NCBI RefSeq assembly: GCF_002944315.1
Contig: NZ_CP024314.1
Location: forward strand, 1,302,001-1,366,000
Direction of reading: 5' to 3'
DNA length: 64,000 bases
Source of the DNA: Rhizobium sp. NXC24
GTDB taxonomy: Bacteria > Pseudomonadota > Alphaproteobacteria > Rhizobiales > Rhizobiaceae
Shown here: one piece after another, positions 43,244-53,475 of the stretch
Layout of the letters: the number at the start of each line of letters is the position of its first letter
Position numbering within the stretch: position 1 is the first letter of the stretch
Made by a program: the position numbers and the translations under genes
Notes under the pieces: model-generated
What the model was told of the DNA's origin: nothing
What the model saw: only the letters and a program-made list of their open reading frames with translations
The model's database searches: none

Positions 43244-44023
43244 ATGAAAGCAATCGGCTTTGTCGGAACCGGCGCTATCACGGAGGCCATGGTGCGGGGC
43301 CTGTTGGCCGAGCCGGCGCATGTATCCAAAATCCATGTCTCGCCTCGCAATGCGGAGATCGCAGCAAAGCTTGCCGCCAAGTTCGACACCGTAACTGTGG
43401 CGGCTGATAACCAGACGGTCGTCGATCACAGCGACATCGTCGTCCTTGCCATACGCCCGCAGATTGCCGAAGACGTTATACGTGGGCTTCGTTTCAAAGA
43501 TGGGCAACGCGTTGTCAGCGTCGTCGCAACGGTGGAGCGTCAAAGTCTGCTCGACTGGATCCGAGCAGACATCGACCTTGTGCAGGCGATCCCTTTGCCA
43601 TTCGTCGCAGATCGCCAAGGTGTGACGGCCATCTATCCTCCCGATCCAGAAATAGCTGGCCTATTCGATGCCCTTGGCACCGCGGTTCAATGCGAATCCC
43701 GAAAAGAATATGACCTTCTTGCCGCTGCCAGCGCCATCATGTCGACCTTCTTCGGCGTCATGGAGTTCACGACCGACTGGCTGGAAAAGAATGGGCTCGA
43801 TCGATCGAAGGGCCGGGCCTATATCGCGCCGCTATTTTCGAGTTTGGCGCAAAGAGCCAACGAGCCGGGCGTCACGTCATTCAATTCTCTGAGCTCTGAA
43901 TTCGCCACCAAGGGCGGCCTGAACGAGCAGGTTTTCTCGGACTTCGAGAAGAAGGGCGGACGACAGGCACTGACGGCCGCACTCGACCGGGTACTTGCTC
44001 GCATTGAGGGCCGCAGCAGCTAA
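43244..44023 (+). CDS. Pyrroline-5-carboxylate reductase-like protein
   Basis: A 259-residue NAD(P)-binding protein of the ProC family. The Rossmann motif is IGFVGTGAITEAMVRGL (about 4-20); RPQIAEDVIRGL and a C-terminal dimer domain follow. Canonical ProC has VRCMPNTPA at the active-site loop; here the corresponding VQAIPLPFVADRQG is divergent, so another imine or ketone substrate is likely. The ATG at 43244 follows GGTGGCGAGG. Its stop directly abuts the stop of the convergent Xre-cupin gene with no gap. Confidence 0.82.
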   Translation: MKAIGFVGTGAITEAMVRGLLAEPAHVSKIHVSPRNAEIAAKLAAKFDTVTVAADNQTVVDHSDIVVLAIRPQIAEDVIRGLRFKDGQRVVSVVATVERQSLLDWIRADIDLVQAIPLPFVADRQGVTAIYPPDPEIAGLFDALGTAVQCESRKEYDLLAAASAIMSTFFGVMEFTTDWLEKNGLDRSKGRAYIAPLFSSLAQRANEPGVTSFNSLSSEFATKGGLNEQVFSDFEKKGGRQALTAALDRVLARIEGRSS

Positions 44024-44572
44024 TCAGAAGGTTGGCGGCGTGCAGGCGCTGATGACCTCGCAAGCTACCGGCCCGACACATCGGAACCGATGCGGGCGTC
44101 GACTTTCGAAATAATAGGCATCGCCCGGCCCGAGGATGCGTCGCTCGTCGTCAACCGTGACCTCGAGCCTTCCCGAGAGAACGATCCCGCCTTCTTCTCC
44201 ATCGTGGACGAGAGGTACCTTTCCGGTATCGGCGCCAGGCTGGTAGTGCTCCTTCAGGATCTGCAGACTGCGCCCGAACAGGTTCTCTCCAACCTGCCTG
44301 TATGAGATGGCGCCCTTGCCGATCTCGACCAATTCTTCCGCGGCATAAAACGCCTTCTTTGGCCGAGCGGGCTCGAATGCGAAAAACTCCGCCAGGCCGA
44401 TCGGGATGCCATCCAGAATTCTCTTCAAGGCTCCCACTGACGGGTTAGAGGCGTTCGACTCGATGAGAGAGATCGTCGAATTCGGCACGCCGGTGCGTTT
44501 GGCAAGCTCGCGCTGCGAAAGGTTGTGCGCAATGCGCAGATGGCGGAGACGATTGCCGATGTCGACGGTCAT
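44024..44572 (-). CDS. Xre-cupin transcriptional regulator (PuuR-like)
   Basis: A 182-residue regulator. The N-terminal helix-turn-helix (LRHLRIAHNLSQRELAKRTGVPNSTISLIE, about residues 8-37 in total) is followed by a C-terminal cupin (GEEGGIVLSGRLEVTVDDE, YYFESRRPHRFRC). This layout matches PuuR-type repressors of polyamine and amino acid catabolism. It is divergent from the aminotransferase gene, and a perfect inverted repeat sits 28 bp before its start. Confidence 0.9.
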   Translation of the reverse strand: MTVDIGNRLRHLRIAHNLSQRELAKRTGVPNSTISLIESNASNPSVGALKRILDGIPIGLAEFFAFEPARPKKAFYAAEELVEIGKGAISYRQVGENLFGRSLQILKEHYQPGADTGKVPLVHDGEEGGIVLSGRLEVTVDDERRILGPGDAYYFESRRPHRFRCVGPVACEVISACTPPTF

Positions 44573-44599
44573 GATGCGGTAGCGTTCCTGTTGTTCAGA

Positions 44600-44615
44600 A
44601 TAGGTAAACACCTAT
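44600..44615. promoter_or_regulatory. ATAGGT-N4-ACCTAT operator candidate
   Basis: ATAGGTAAACACCTAT has perfect 6-bp arms. It lies between the Xre-cupin regulator and the divergent aminotransferase gene, and probably controls both. Confidence 0.65.
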
Positions 44616-44719
44616 ATGCTGCTGCCATAAATTTCAATTGGTTAGAGCCATAAAGAAAAGGACTTGTTTGAAGAAGGGAAATCGCCGATCTGATTGCCAT
44701 TCCAAAGAGGAGGCCAATC

Positions 44720-46054
44720 ATGGATCAGGTCAGCAAGCCGAACACCCCCGTTCTCGACAATTTCTGGATGCCGTTTACGGCGAACCGGCAGTTCAAGGCA
44801 GCACCACGCCTATTGGCCGCGGCGGACGGGATGTACTACACCGATGTCGATGGGAACCAGGTTCTGGATGGCACCGCCGGGCTCTGGTGCGTGAATGCCG
44901 GCCATGGCCGCAAGAAGATTGCAGAAGCCGTCGAGCGACAGCTCGCCACCTTGGACTACGCGCCGACCTTTCAGATGGGCCACCCGATCGCTTTCGATTT
45001 CGCCACGAAGCTGGCCGCGAATGCGCCTGGTGGCGGCGAGGCCAAACTCGACCGCGTGTTCTTCACCGGTTCCGGTTCCGAATCCGTCGATACTGCTCTC
45101 AAGATCGCTATTGCCTACCAGCGTGCCATCGGTCAGGGCACCCGCACGCGGATCATCGGACGCGAAAAGGGCTACCACGGTGTTGGATTCGGCGGCATCT
45201 CGGTCGGCGGCCTCGTCAACAATCGCCGCGTCTTCCCGCAGATTCCGGCTGATCACATGCGCCACACGCTGGATATCGAGCGCAATGCCTTTTCGAAAGG
45301 GCTTCCGCAGCATGGCATTGAGCTTGCAGACGATCTGGAACGGCTCGTCGCGCTACATGGCGCCGAAACCATAGCAGCCGTCATCGTCGAACCGATGTCC
45401 GGATCGGCAGGCGTCGTCCTGCCTCCCAAGGGCTATCTGGAGAAATTGCGTGCCACGGCGGACAAGTACGGAATTCTGCTGATCTTCGACGAGGTCATCA
45501 CTGGCTTCGGACGCCTGGGAGCACCCTTTGCCACCGACTATTTTGGCGTCGTTCCTGATCTCGTCACCACCGCCAAAGGCATTACCAACGGCACAATCCC
45601 GATGGGCGCCGTCTTTGCCAGCCGCAAGGTCTATGATGGACTTATGGTCGGGCCGGAGAATGCGATCGAGCTATTCCACGGCTACACCTATTCCGGCCAT
45701 CCCGTCGCCTGCGCCGCCGGTCTCGCCACTCTCGAGATCTACCAGGAAGAAGGACTGCTGACGCGAGCAGCCGATCTAGCGGAGCACTGGCAAGAAGCTC
45801 TCCATTCGCTCAAGGGTCTTCGGCATGTCGTCGACATCCGGAACCTTGGGCTGGTCGGAGCGGTCGAGCTTGCGCCTCGCAAAGATGCACCCGGCGCGCG
45901 GGCTTACGACGTGTTCGTGGACTGCTTCGAGAAGGGTCTGCTGATCCGAGTCACCGGGGACATCATAGCGCTTTCGCCACCCCTGATTATCAGCAGGGCG
46001 GAGATCGACACGCTTGTCTCTATGTTATCTGATGCGCTGAAGCGCGCAGCCTAA
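44720..46054 (+). CDS. Class III aminotransferase (omega-amino acid:pyruvate type)
   Basis: A 444-residue PLP-dependent class III aminotransferase. It has LWCVNAGHGRKKI, FFTGSGSESVDTALKIA for phosphate binding, the AAVIVEPMSGSAGV and IFDEVITGFGR motifs with the PLP Asp, and the Schiff-base lysine in TTAKGITNG. FWMPFTANR near the N-terminus is typical of beta-alanine:pyruvate transaminases. The ATG at 44720 follows AAGAGGAGGCC. With the divergent Xre-cupin regulator and ProC-like gene it suggests catabolism of an amine or omega-amino acid. Confidence 0.9.
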   Translation: MDQVSKPNTPVLDNFWMPFTANRQFKAAPRLLAAADGMYYTDVDGNQVLDGTAGLWCVNAGHGRKKIAEAVERQLATLDYAPTFQMGHPIAFDFATKLAANAPGGGEAKLDRVFFTGSGSESVDTALKIAIAYQRAIGQGTRTRIIGREKGYHGVGFGGISVGGLVNNRRVFPQIPADHMRHTLDIERNAFSKGLPQHGIELADDLERLVALHGAETIAAVIVEPMSGSAGVVLPPKGYLEKLRATADKYGILLIFDEVITGFGRLGAPFATDYFGVVPDLVTTAKGITNGTIPMGAVFASRKVYDGLMVGPENAIELFHGYTYSGHPVACAAGLATLEIYQEEGLLTRAADLAEHWQEALHSLKGLRHVVDIRNLGLVGAVELAPRKDAPGARAYDVFVDCFEKGLLIRVTGDIIALSPPLIISRAEIDTLVSMLSDALKRAA

Positions 46055-46243
46055 GATGCTTGGGGTGCCACTGGCTGGTTCAGTGGCATCGCGATGTCGC
46101 GGCCGCCAAGCAAATGATCATGCCTATATGCTGCACAACGCCATTTATGGGTGCTCATACCGCCGACATCAGATGGCCGGCTGCTCATTGAAAGAAGCTG
46201 TAAGGGCGGGGTATCCCTCGCCCTTTCGCAATCTTCACTTTCC

Positions 46244-48184
46244 TCAAAACTCTTCCCAGCCGTCCTTTGACGCTGCCGTCGCAGTTGCGACGCCTCCGTC
46301 AAAGGCACCGGCGATCTTGGCCCTGAGCGAGCGGGCCGGTGACGCGGCCGGCTGGTGACGCTCGCTCGCCACGGCCAGGCGCGGTTGCCTATAGCCTTCC
46401 TCGACGCTGAACTGGCTCAGCAGACTGTTGAGTGATGCGACTTCCTTGGCAAGGCTATGGCTTGCTGCGTTCGACTGCTCGACCATCGCCGCATTCTGCT
46501 GCGTCCCCTGGTCGATTGCATTCACGGCCGTATTGATCTCGGCGAGCCCCGTTGCTTGTTCCCGTGCCGCCTCGACGATCGCTTTCACATTGGCGTCGAT
46601 CTCTTCGACTTCCTGGACAATCTGGCTTAGGGACTGGCCGGTCCGCGCCACGAGTTCGACGCCATTGCGCACCTGATTGCTGGAAGTCGAGATCAGCGCC
46701 TTGATCTCCTTGGCGGCCTGTGCCGAGCGCTGCGCCAGTTCACGGACCTCCTGGGCAACGACCGCAAAGCCCTTGCCCGCTTCGCCAGCGCGCGCCGCCT
46801 CGACGCCGGCATTGAGAGCCAGCAGGTTCGTTTGGAAGGCGATTTCGTCGATCACGCCGATGATGTTCGTGATCTCGCTGGAAGACTTTTCGATACCCTC
46901 CATGGCGGCGACAGCCTCGCGCATCACGATACCCGACTTTTCGGCGCCGATACGGGCTTGAGCGACCAACTGGCCAGCCTCCTCGGCGCGCTTCGTGGAG
47001 TCTTTAACTGTCGTGGTGATCTGTTCGAGCGCAGCGGCGGTTTCCTCGACGGATGCTGCCTGCTGCTCCGTGCGCTTCGACAGATCGTCCGCGGCCGAAC
47101 GGATTTCGTTGGCACCGGCATCGATGCCGCGGGCATTGTCGCCAACGGCTCGTAGCGCCTGCTGCATCTTTGTCATCGAGCCGTTGAAATCGCTGCGCAA
47201 CTGGTCGAGATGGCTGACGAACGGCTTGTCGATGCGGTAGTTGAGATTGCCGTTTGACAGTGCTCCGAGGCCATCAGCCAGCGCCTTGACAGCGAATTCG
47301 GTTTCGGCTGCCTCCCTCGCCTTCTGTGCGTCCCGCTCCATGCGTTCCCGATCAGAAAGGCTGCGGTTGGCATCTGCGTCGCGCTCCAGCCGGATGCGCT
47401 CGATCGCATTGTCGCGGAAGACAGCAACGGCTGCGGCCATCTGGCCTACCTCGTCCTTGCGCTCCAGTCCGATGACCGATGTCTCGGTTTCTCCACCGGC
47501 AAGAGACACCATGCGTTCCCGCAGTTTCTCGATCGGCGTCGTAATACCCTTGGCCGCGACAAACAGGCCGGCCAAGATTGCGGCGACGAAGACGATGCCG
47601 AGCGTCGTCAATGTATAGAGGATCGTGCCATTTGTCTGGCTGGTTAAAGTGTCGCTTTGCGTGCTGACGTTCTTGGTCGAATTTTCGATCCAATGCCGGA
47701 CACTCAGGATCTCGTCTTCAATCATCGGATCTGCTTGTTTCAGCAATCCTTTCGCACTCTCCTCGTCATCCTTCGCCCCTGCTTCGACGGCCTTATCCAT
47801 GATGGCGGTCATTGCTCTGGCTTTGTCCGCGAGCACATCAACTGACGCCGCCTGTTCCGGGACCAGACGCTTTATGGAGTCAAACCAGTCCAGCAAAGCT
47901 TTCTTGTTTTCGCCGTAGTCTTTGACAAAGCCCGGCATCTCCGGATCCTTGGCGCTGTAGGCGAGGACCTGATAGGCGTTATAGCTGAGCGCGACTACGC
48001 GCTGGCTCGCTCGTGCCATCTGGATCGTGGCGGTCCCGTCGTTTGCAAGGAGGCCGGCATAGGCATCATTTGCCGCTCTATAACTCTGCGACATCGCGAT
48101 GATGCCGGCAATTCCAACAACGCAGATCGGGATGATGACGGAAAGAATCTTCGTGCGAATCTTGGTGTTCTGAAGAAACGACAT
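46244..48184 (-). CDS. Methyl-accepting chemotaxis protein
   Basis: A 646-residue transmembrane chemoreceptor. TM1 is at about residues 12-30, the periplasmic four-helix-bundle region at about 35-190, TM2 at about 190-212, HAMP domains follow and the signalling hairpin contains EIAFQTNLLALNAGVEAARAGEAG. The C-terminus ends DGWEEF, a CheR/CheB-tethering pentapeptide. It is complete and monocistronic. The hairpin AAGGGCG/CGCCCTT at 46202-46225 between it and the aminotransferase gene has no good T tract. Confidence 0.93.
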   Translation of the reverse strand: MSFLQNTKIRTKILSVIIPICVVGIAGIIAMSQSYRAANDAYAGLLANDGTATIQMARASQRVVALSYNAYQVLAYSAKDPEMPGFVKDYGENKKALLDWFDSIKRLVPEQAASVDVLADKARAMTAIMDKAVEAGAKDDEESAKGLLKQADPMIEDEILSVRHWIENSTKNVSTQSDTLTSQTNGTILYTLTTLGIVFVAAILAGLFVAAKGITTPIEKLRERMVSLAGGETETSVIGLERKDEVGQMAAAVAVFRDNAIERIRLERDADANRSLSDRERMERDAQKAREAAETEFAVKALADGLGALSNGNLNYRIDKPFVSHLDQLRSDFNGSMTKMQQALRAVGDNARGIDAGANEIRSAADDLSKRTEQQAASVEETAAALEQITTTVKDSTKRAEEAGQLVAQARIGAEKSGIVMREAVAAMEGIEKSSSEITNIIGVIDEIAFQTNLLALNAGVEAARAGEAGKGFAVVAQEVRELAQRSAQAAKEIKALISTSSNQVRNGVELVARTGQSLSQIVQEVEEIDANVKAIVEAAREQATGLAEINTAVNAIDQGTQQNAAMVEQSNAASHSLAKEVASLNSLLSQFSVEEGYRQPRLAVASERHQPAASPARSLRAKIAGAFDGGVATATAASKDGWEEF

Positions 48185-48876
48185 GGGGGCTCATCGTGCA
48201 ATTGTCAGGCAATCGCTCTGCCGCCAGATGAAATCATCGGCGCAAAATGCGCGTGCCGATCAGTGACCGGGCATCACAGTCAAGGAGCATCATGCTCGAC
48301 GCAAATGCGCTGTATTCGAATTTAAGCAAAACATGCTGACAAATCGGTTAATGGGTAAATTTCGACTTCAAACTGAATAATAGGTCTCATCCCCGCGGGA
48401 AGCAGCTCCTTTATGCCGAGACTGCAGCGATACAGCGGACACCCATCCGCCAGACTTTTCTGAAAGGCGCTATTGTAAGCAGAACGCTTCGCGATCTCAT
48501 CGCACAGTTCAAGCTCGGACCGGCGATGGCGCAGTGTCTGGTCGTAAGGGCAGCAACGCCAGCCGGGCGCGATGCCCTGCTGCGCAGCCGAAATCGCTCC
48601 GGACCTCCCCCCGCCGCTACCGCCGACTACAGCAACCCAAAACCGCCGGAGCGAACAGAATAGGATAAAACCTGGTGATATGTGTCATCACAGTAGGTTG
48701 AGTGGGCGGTTAGCGAATGCCTTGAGTGCCGGCGACAACGAGTCACGACGAGCCGTACTCGGACCATGAAGCTTTCCGCAAGCTCCGTCTGTGTAGAACC
48801 TCTCTGGGTATATCTCATCTTGCTGGTAATGATATTTTCAATTACCTTATAGATGATATTACAGAAAGGATCATCG
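48185..48876. other. Intergenic region upstream of VapBC
   Basis: No sure gene. A minus-strand open stretch (48322-48660) reads PGWRCCPYDQTLRHRRSE and CPLYRCSLGIKELLPAG with coding-like composition, but has no start or known family. Before vapB, GGTAAT (48825-48830) and ATTACC (48841-48846) form an inverted repeat with the related GATATTAC at 48855, a possible VapB operator. Confidence 0.45.
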
Positions 48877-49128
48877 ATGACGTCCCTAGCGGTCACAATG
48901 AAAGGTCAGGTCACACTAAAGCGGGATTTGCTGCAGCACTTGGGCATTAAACCTGGCGAACGGATTGACTTTGACAAGCTGCCGGGCGGTGAGCTTCGAG
49001 TGAGAGCCGCGCGGCCAACAGGCACCATTGATAATTTCATCGGCCGGCACGCCGGGAAAGTCAAAAAGCCGATGACAATCGAAGAAATGAACGAGATCGC
49101 CGCTTCCGGTTGGGCGGGTGAAGAGTGA
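48877..49128 (+). CDS. vapB: AbrB/SpoVT-type antitoxin
   Basis: An 83-residue swapped-hairpin (AbrB) antitoxin: VTMKGQVTLKRDLLQHLGIKPGERIDF is the DNA-binding part, and the C-terminal TIEEMNEIAASGWAGEE is the toxin-wrapping tail. The ATG at 48877 follows AAAGGATCATCG. Its stop overlaps the GTG of the toxin by 4 bp. It should neutralise the PIN toxin and repress the promoter. Confidence 0.92.
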   Translation: MTSLAVTMKGQVTLKRDLLQHLGIKPGERIDFDKLPGGELRVRAARPTGTIDNFIGRHAGKVKKPMTIEEMNEIAASGWAGEE

Positions 49129-49523
49129 AAATTTCCGTCGATACGAATGTCCTGGCTCGCGCTGTTCTGCAGGACGATCTGGGGCAAGGAAACGCCGCTA
49201 GCAAACTGCTAAGAGAAGCATCATTGATCGCGGTTTCCTTGCCCTGCCTGTGTGAACTGGTCTGGATACTGCGCAGGGGCGCCAAGCTGCCAAAAGAAGA
49301 CGTCGCCATGACGATCCGTGACCTACTAAATGCCGGGAATGTCGTGATGAACCGCCCCGCGGTCGAGGCGGGGCTTACAATCCTCGAAGCCGGAGGTGAT
49401 TTCGCAGATGGTATCATCGCCTATGAGGGCAATTGGTTGGGCGGAGAAACCTTTGTATCGTTCGACAAACAAGCAGTGGAACTCTTGACCCAGAAAGGAG
49501 AGACCGCACGGCTATTGCTTTAA
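49125..49523 (+). CDS. vapC: PIN-domain ribonuclease toxin
   Basis: A 132-residue VapC-type PIN RNase. The acidic residues D6 (SVDTNVLAR), E44 (CLCELVW), D92/D95 (GGDFADGIIA) and a late D in VSFDKQA are in place. The start is a GTG at 49125. Family members cut initiator tRNA or rRNA. The pair looks intact. Confidence 0.92.
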   Translation: MKISVDTNVLARAVLQDDLGQGNAASKLLREASLIAVSLPCLCELVWILRRGAKLPKEDVAMTIRDLLNAGNVVMNRPAVEAGLTILEAGGDFADGIIAYEGNWLGGETFVSFDKQAVELLTQKGETARLLL

Positions 49524-50098
49524 CACCGGATTAAATCGCGCGTTCTTCGCAACTCTGGAACAAACTTCCAAAAAATCCGGGAATAATCCACAAAGGAAGA
49601 TCGCATCGTCGAGATGATGAAGAAGAAGGCTGAAAACTCCCCATCTCATTCAAATACCTGAAGCGATCTTTTGCAGTGGATATGGCAGGAAAACCGATTT
49701 TCTACCCATTCTTACAACTCTAAATATCGAGCATTTTTTCAAGAGCGCGTTAGGTATTTTAAATGCTGCGCGGCTCGCGATTCGGCGTTGTTCAATTGGC
49801 CACAGGGTCAGATGATGCTGCACAGTCCGTTGATTTGAGGATCGGCAGCGAATGGCTTTTTTGCACAAAACAATGATGCGACGGATGGGGCGCCATACCC
49901 TGCGATGAGATCCAGTTTTCCAAATCGTAACGGACGTGCGCTTTGTCCTTGGTCAAGATTCTGCACCACGACTTTGACGATGCTGGCTGGAAGGCGCGGC
50001 CATTTCAAGAAGAGTTTTCACCCAATATCTTTGGCAAAGTAAAAGGGAGATAGCCGCAGGTCGCGGTCAATCGCACCTCCCTAAAGGCAATATTAAGG
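49524..50098. other. Intergenic region upstream of nodPQ, no nod box recognised
   Basis: About 575 bp of lower GC with short frames only. No 47-bp nod-box pattern (ATCCA...GATG...ATC-AAACAATC) was found. Weakly coding-like pieces occur at 49808-50008 on the minus strand (RFGKLDLIAGYG), possibly a remnant. Confidence 0.45.
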
Positions 50099-50989
50099 AT
50101 GCATATAAATCGACTTGAGGCGGAAAGCATAACAATCATTCGCGAAGCGGTTGCCGAGGCTGACAGGCCGGTCCTTTTCTATTCAATCGGCAAAGACAGC
50201 TCAGTTCTGCTTCATCTTGTCAGGAAGGCATTCTTTCCAGCTAAGCCGCCATTGCCCCTATTGCATGTGGATACAAGATGGAAATTCCAGGAAATGTACC
50301 ACTTTCGCGATCTTATCCCGCAGCAAACTGGAATGGATCTGCTGGTTCACGTCAATCCTGAAGCGATCGAAAAGGACATAAACCCCTTTGACCACGGCGC
50401 GGCGCTTCACACCAACATTACCAAAACGGAAGGGTTGAAGCAGGCACTCGATCATCATCGCTTTGATATGATTTTCGGGGGAGCCCGACGCGATGAGGAG
50501 AAGTCGCGATCTAAAGAGCGGGTATTTTCCTTTCGCACGCGCAATCATTGTTGGGACCCGAAGAATCAACGGCCAGAACTTTGGAGCCTCTACAATACCC
50601 GCAAAGCCCCCGGTGAAAGCATGAGGGTCTTTCCGCTCTCCAATTGGACGGAATTGGATGTGTGGCAATATATCTTCCAGGAGGGCATTCCAGTTGTGCC
50701 GTTGTATTTCGCCAAGGAGCGTCCGGTCGTTCTACGTGACGGTATGATTCTTGCCGTTGACGATGATCGCATGAGGTTATTGCCCGGCGAGGAAATCACT
50801 CGTCGCAGAGTTCGTTTCCGAACACTAGGTTGCTATCCACTGACGGGTGCTATCGAATCCGAGGCCGATACCATTGAAGGCATAATCGCTGAACTCATCC
50901 AGGCGCCCGTGTCCGAGCCACAAGGCCGGCTGATCGACACTGGTTCGTCGGCGAGCATGGAAAAAAAGAAATTAGAGGGTTATTTCTGA
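50099..50989 (+). CDS. nodP: Sulfate adenylyltransferase subunit 2 (NodP/CysD)
   Basis: A 296-residue ATP sulfurylase small subunit of the PP-loop family, making APS from sulfate and ATP together with the GTPase subunit. The PP-loop is SIGKDSS (residues 29-35). [38 protein letters not shown] and [15 protein letters not shown] follow, and the end is [10 protein letters not shown] as in CysD/NodP. It is coupled to the next gene by a TGATG overlap. NodP is favoured over CysD because of the fused NodQ-type partner and the IS-rich setting, but assimilation genes have the same layout. Confidence 0.92.
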   Translation: MHINRLEAESITIIREAVAEADRPVLFYSIGKDSSVLLHLVRKAFFPAKPPLPLLHVDTRWKFQEMYHFRDLIPQQTGMDLLVHVNPEAIEKDINPFDHGAALHTNITKTEGLKQALDHHRFDMIFGGARRDEEKSRSKERVFSFRTRNHCWDPKNQRPELWSLYNTRKAPGESMRVFPLSNWTELDVWQYIFQEGIPVVPLYFAKERPVVLRDGMILAVDDDRMRLLPGEEITRRRVRFRTLGCYPLTGAIESEADTIEGIIAELIQAPVSEPQGRLIDTGSSASMEKKKLEGYF

Positions 50990-52896
50990 TGCTCAGCCTG
51001 GATCAGAACAGCAACCAAGATCTCTTATCATCCGAAGAGGTATTTGCGCGTTTTCAGCATCAGGAACAGTCTCGGGATATTTTGCGCCTTATTACATGCG
51101 GCAGCGTAGACGACGGCAAGAGTACCCTTATCGGTCGCCTTCTTTGGGAATCGCAGCAGTTACTTGACGATCAATTGGCGGCACTGAAAGCTGAATCGAA
51201 AGGCTATGGCACGCAGGGTGATGAAATCGACCTCGCACTGCTGGTCGATGGTCTATCCGCCGAACGCGAACAAGGCATCACCATAGACGTCGCCTACCGC
51301 TATTTTTCCACGCCAAAACGAAAGTTCATCCTCGCCGATTGCCCCGGCCACGAGCAATATACGCGCAACATGGCCACTGCAGCGTCGTCCGCCGATGTCG
51401 CAATCCTGCTCGTCGACGCTCGCAAAGGTGTTCTGACACAGACACGCCGGCATGCCTATCTCGCCTCGCTGCTCGGCGTTCGGCACGTGGTCGCCGCGAT
51501 AAACAAGATGGATTCGGTCGGATACGACGAGCAAATATTCGATCAGATATGCGAGGAAATCTCGACGTTCTCCGCCACACTGGGATTTGAGAGCATTACC
51601 CAGATCCCGATCAGCGCTCTTTGCGGCGACAACATAGCCCGGCGCGCCGCACATACCCCATGGTATCTCGGGCCGCCGCTGATGGACCTCTTGGAGACCG
51701 TCAAGATAACGCGCACGCCCTCCGACCGGCTTGTTATTCCAGTGCAGTGGATCAATAGACCGACTGCGGATTTCCGAGGTGTCTCGGCCACGATTGTCGA
51801 GGGCAAGTTGGAGGTTGGGGACGAAATACGCGTAACAGCTTCAGGTCAAGTTGCGCGTGTAGCTGAAATCGTCACGATGGATGGAACCACGAGGCGGGCC
51901 GACGAAGGGGCAGCCGTCACATTCAGACTCGATCGAGACATCGACGTTTGCCGCGGCGATGTTCTATCTTACGCGCAAAAGCCCTTGGAGATGTCTGATC
52001 ACATTGAAGCCACCCTGATCTGGATGAGCGCAGATGCGGGTCTGATTGGCCGTCAATACGAAATCAAGCTTGCGACCCAATGGGCGTCCGCATCGATCAC
52101 CAGCATTAAATATCACATCGATGTCGATACGTTTGCACACACCGCCGGGCGAACCCTGGCGCTCAACGACATAGCTGTCTGCAACGTATCCCTGAGCCGC
52201 CCTCTCGTTTTCGACAGCTATTCGACATCGAAAACACTGGGCGCCTTCATTCTCGTCGACCGGTATACGAACGAGACCGTCGCCGCCGGCATGATCCGCC
52301 ACAATCTTCGACGTGCCCAAAACGTGCATCACCAAATGCTGTCGATCACCCGGCAAGATCGCGAGCGTTTGAATGAGCATCAGGGCAAGGTGATCTGGTT
52401 TACGGGCTTGTCCGGCTCCGGGAAATCAACATTGGCCAATGCCCTTGAGATGGAGCTGCACAATCAAGGCAAGCGCACATATATCCTGGATGGTGACAAT
52501 ATCAGGCAAGGTCTCAATAAGGACTTGGGCTTTACCGACGCGGATCGCGTGGAGAATATCAGACGAATTGCCGAAGTGGCCAAGCTGATGATGGACGCGG
52601 GGCTCATCGTGCTCACGGCCTTTATTTCACCTTTCCGCCGAGAACGAGAGATGGCGCGCGAACTGATCGGACTCGAGAACTTCCTGGAAGTCTTCGTCGA
52701 TACGCCGCTCGATATCTGCGAACAGCGTGACCCGAAAGGCCTTTACCGGAAGGCGCGCGATGGGAAATTGCCGAACATGACGGGTGTTAGTAGTCCATAT
52801 GAGGCGCCGACGTCGCCTGACTTTGTGATTCAAGGCGTGAGCACACCACTTGTGGAAAGTGTCAAACGCTTGGTTGATTATATCACTTTCGTCTAG
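50989..52896 (+). CDS. nodQ: Bifunctional GTPase subunit of ATP sulfurylase / APS kinase (NodQ/CysNC)
   Basis: A 635-residue fusion. The CysN part has GTPase motifs GSVDDGKST (38-46), DCPG (117-120) and NKMD (172-175) and two beta-barrel domains. The CysC part from about residue 465 has the P-loop GLSGSGKST (473-481), [15 protein letters not shown] and the lid [10 protein letters not shown]. Together with NodP it makes PAPS, the sulfate donor for Nod factor or surface polysaccharide sulfation. No sulfotransferase gene is in the window. Length matches rhizobial NodQ (about 640). Confidence 0.93.
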   Translation: MLSLDQNSNQDLLSSEEVFARFQHQEQSRDILRLITCGSVDDGKSTLIGRLLWESQQLLDDQLAALKAESKGYGTQGDEIDLALLVDGLSAEREQGITIDVAYRYFSTPKRKFILADCPGHEQYTRNMATAASSADVAILLVDARKGVLTQTRRHAYLASLLGVRHVVAAINKMDSVGYDEQIFDQICEEISTFSATLGFESITQIPISALCGDNIARRAAHTPWYLGPPLMDLLETVKITRTPSDRLVIPVQWINRPTADFRGVSATIVEGKLEVGDEIRVTASGQVARVAEIVTMDGTTRRADEGAAVTFRLDRDIDVCRGDVLSYAQKPLEMSDHIEATLIWMSADAGLIGRQYEIKLATQWASASITSIKYHIDVDTFAHTAGRTLALNDIAVCNVSLSRPLVFDSYSTSKTLGAFILVDRYTNETVAAGMIRHNLRRAQNVHHQMLSITRQDRERLNEHQGKVIWFTGLSGSGKSTLANALEMELHNQGKRTYILDGDNIRQGLNKDLGFTDADRVENIRRIAEVAKLMMDAGLIVLTAFISPFRREREMARELIGLENFLEVFVDTPLDICEQRDPKGLYRKARDGKLPNMTGVSSPYEAPTSPDFVIQGVSTPLVESVKRLVDYITFV

Positions 52897-53398
52897 CCCA
52901 AGCGCCCAATCCGCTGCTGCTGGTTCAAGCACAGCGCGACACGGGCACTCACGGCACTGTCGAAAACGCCAAGACTTGGCGTTGTTGAATGGGATTGCCA
53001 ACGCACGCAGCGAACGGCTTGCCACAGTTGACGATATCGGTCCAGCTCAGGGGCCAGCAGAAACCAGAAAAACCACCGCGGCTTGGTCAATATTATCTAA
53101 TGCGCGCAATACTCTCTGATCGAGATGAAGTACAGAAGCAACTTTCGAATACACGTGGGCATTTATCATCAAGGAATATTTTCCAAAATAATGCCTTTTT
53201 GTTTGATCCGCATGGAGGTTGATTTTTGTGAAATAAAATATCTAGCTATTAAGTTGAATTTTCCACGCCGTGACCACGAAATCACTTTAAGTCAGAATAA
53301 ACGCAGGGCCGCTTTTGCGGCCTATTTTCATAGGCCCGCAATGTGTCTATTAGCAACTGGCATGGCCCATATTCAATTGCACTTTACCCCCCTGATAC
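52897..53398. other. Intergenic region between nodQ and the IS66 cluster
   Basis: No gene recognised. The only clear signal is the terminator at 53305-53328. Sequence 53110-53300 is AT-rich with no domain match. Confidence 0.45.
53305..53328 (+). terminator. Rho-independent terminator
   Basis: A 6-bp stem GGCCGC/GCGGCC with a TTTT loop followed by TATTTTC. It is about 410 bp past nodQ and 70 bp before the IS66 left end, so it may end long nodPQ transcripts. Confidence 0.65.
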
Positions 53399-53475
53399 GT
53401 AAGCGCATAGGCGACCCCGCGTAGCATCCAGATAGAAAATCACTCATTTTCAGCATGAATCATGCTGGGGATCCT

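Noticed and set aside
46202..46225. Terminator between aminotransferase and chemoreceptor genes
   Set aside because: The stem is interrupted and lacks a T tract for either direction; kept only as a remark.
49524..50098. Possible nod box upstream of nodP
   Set aside because: Segments such as GATGAGATCC followed by TTTTCCAAATC resemble single parts of the pattern, but order and spacing of the full nod box are not met.
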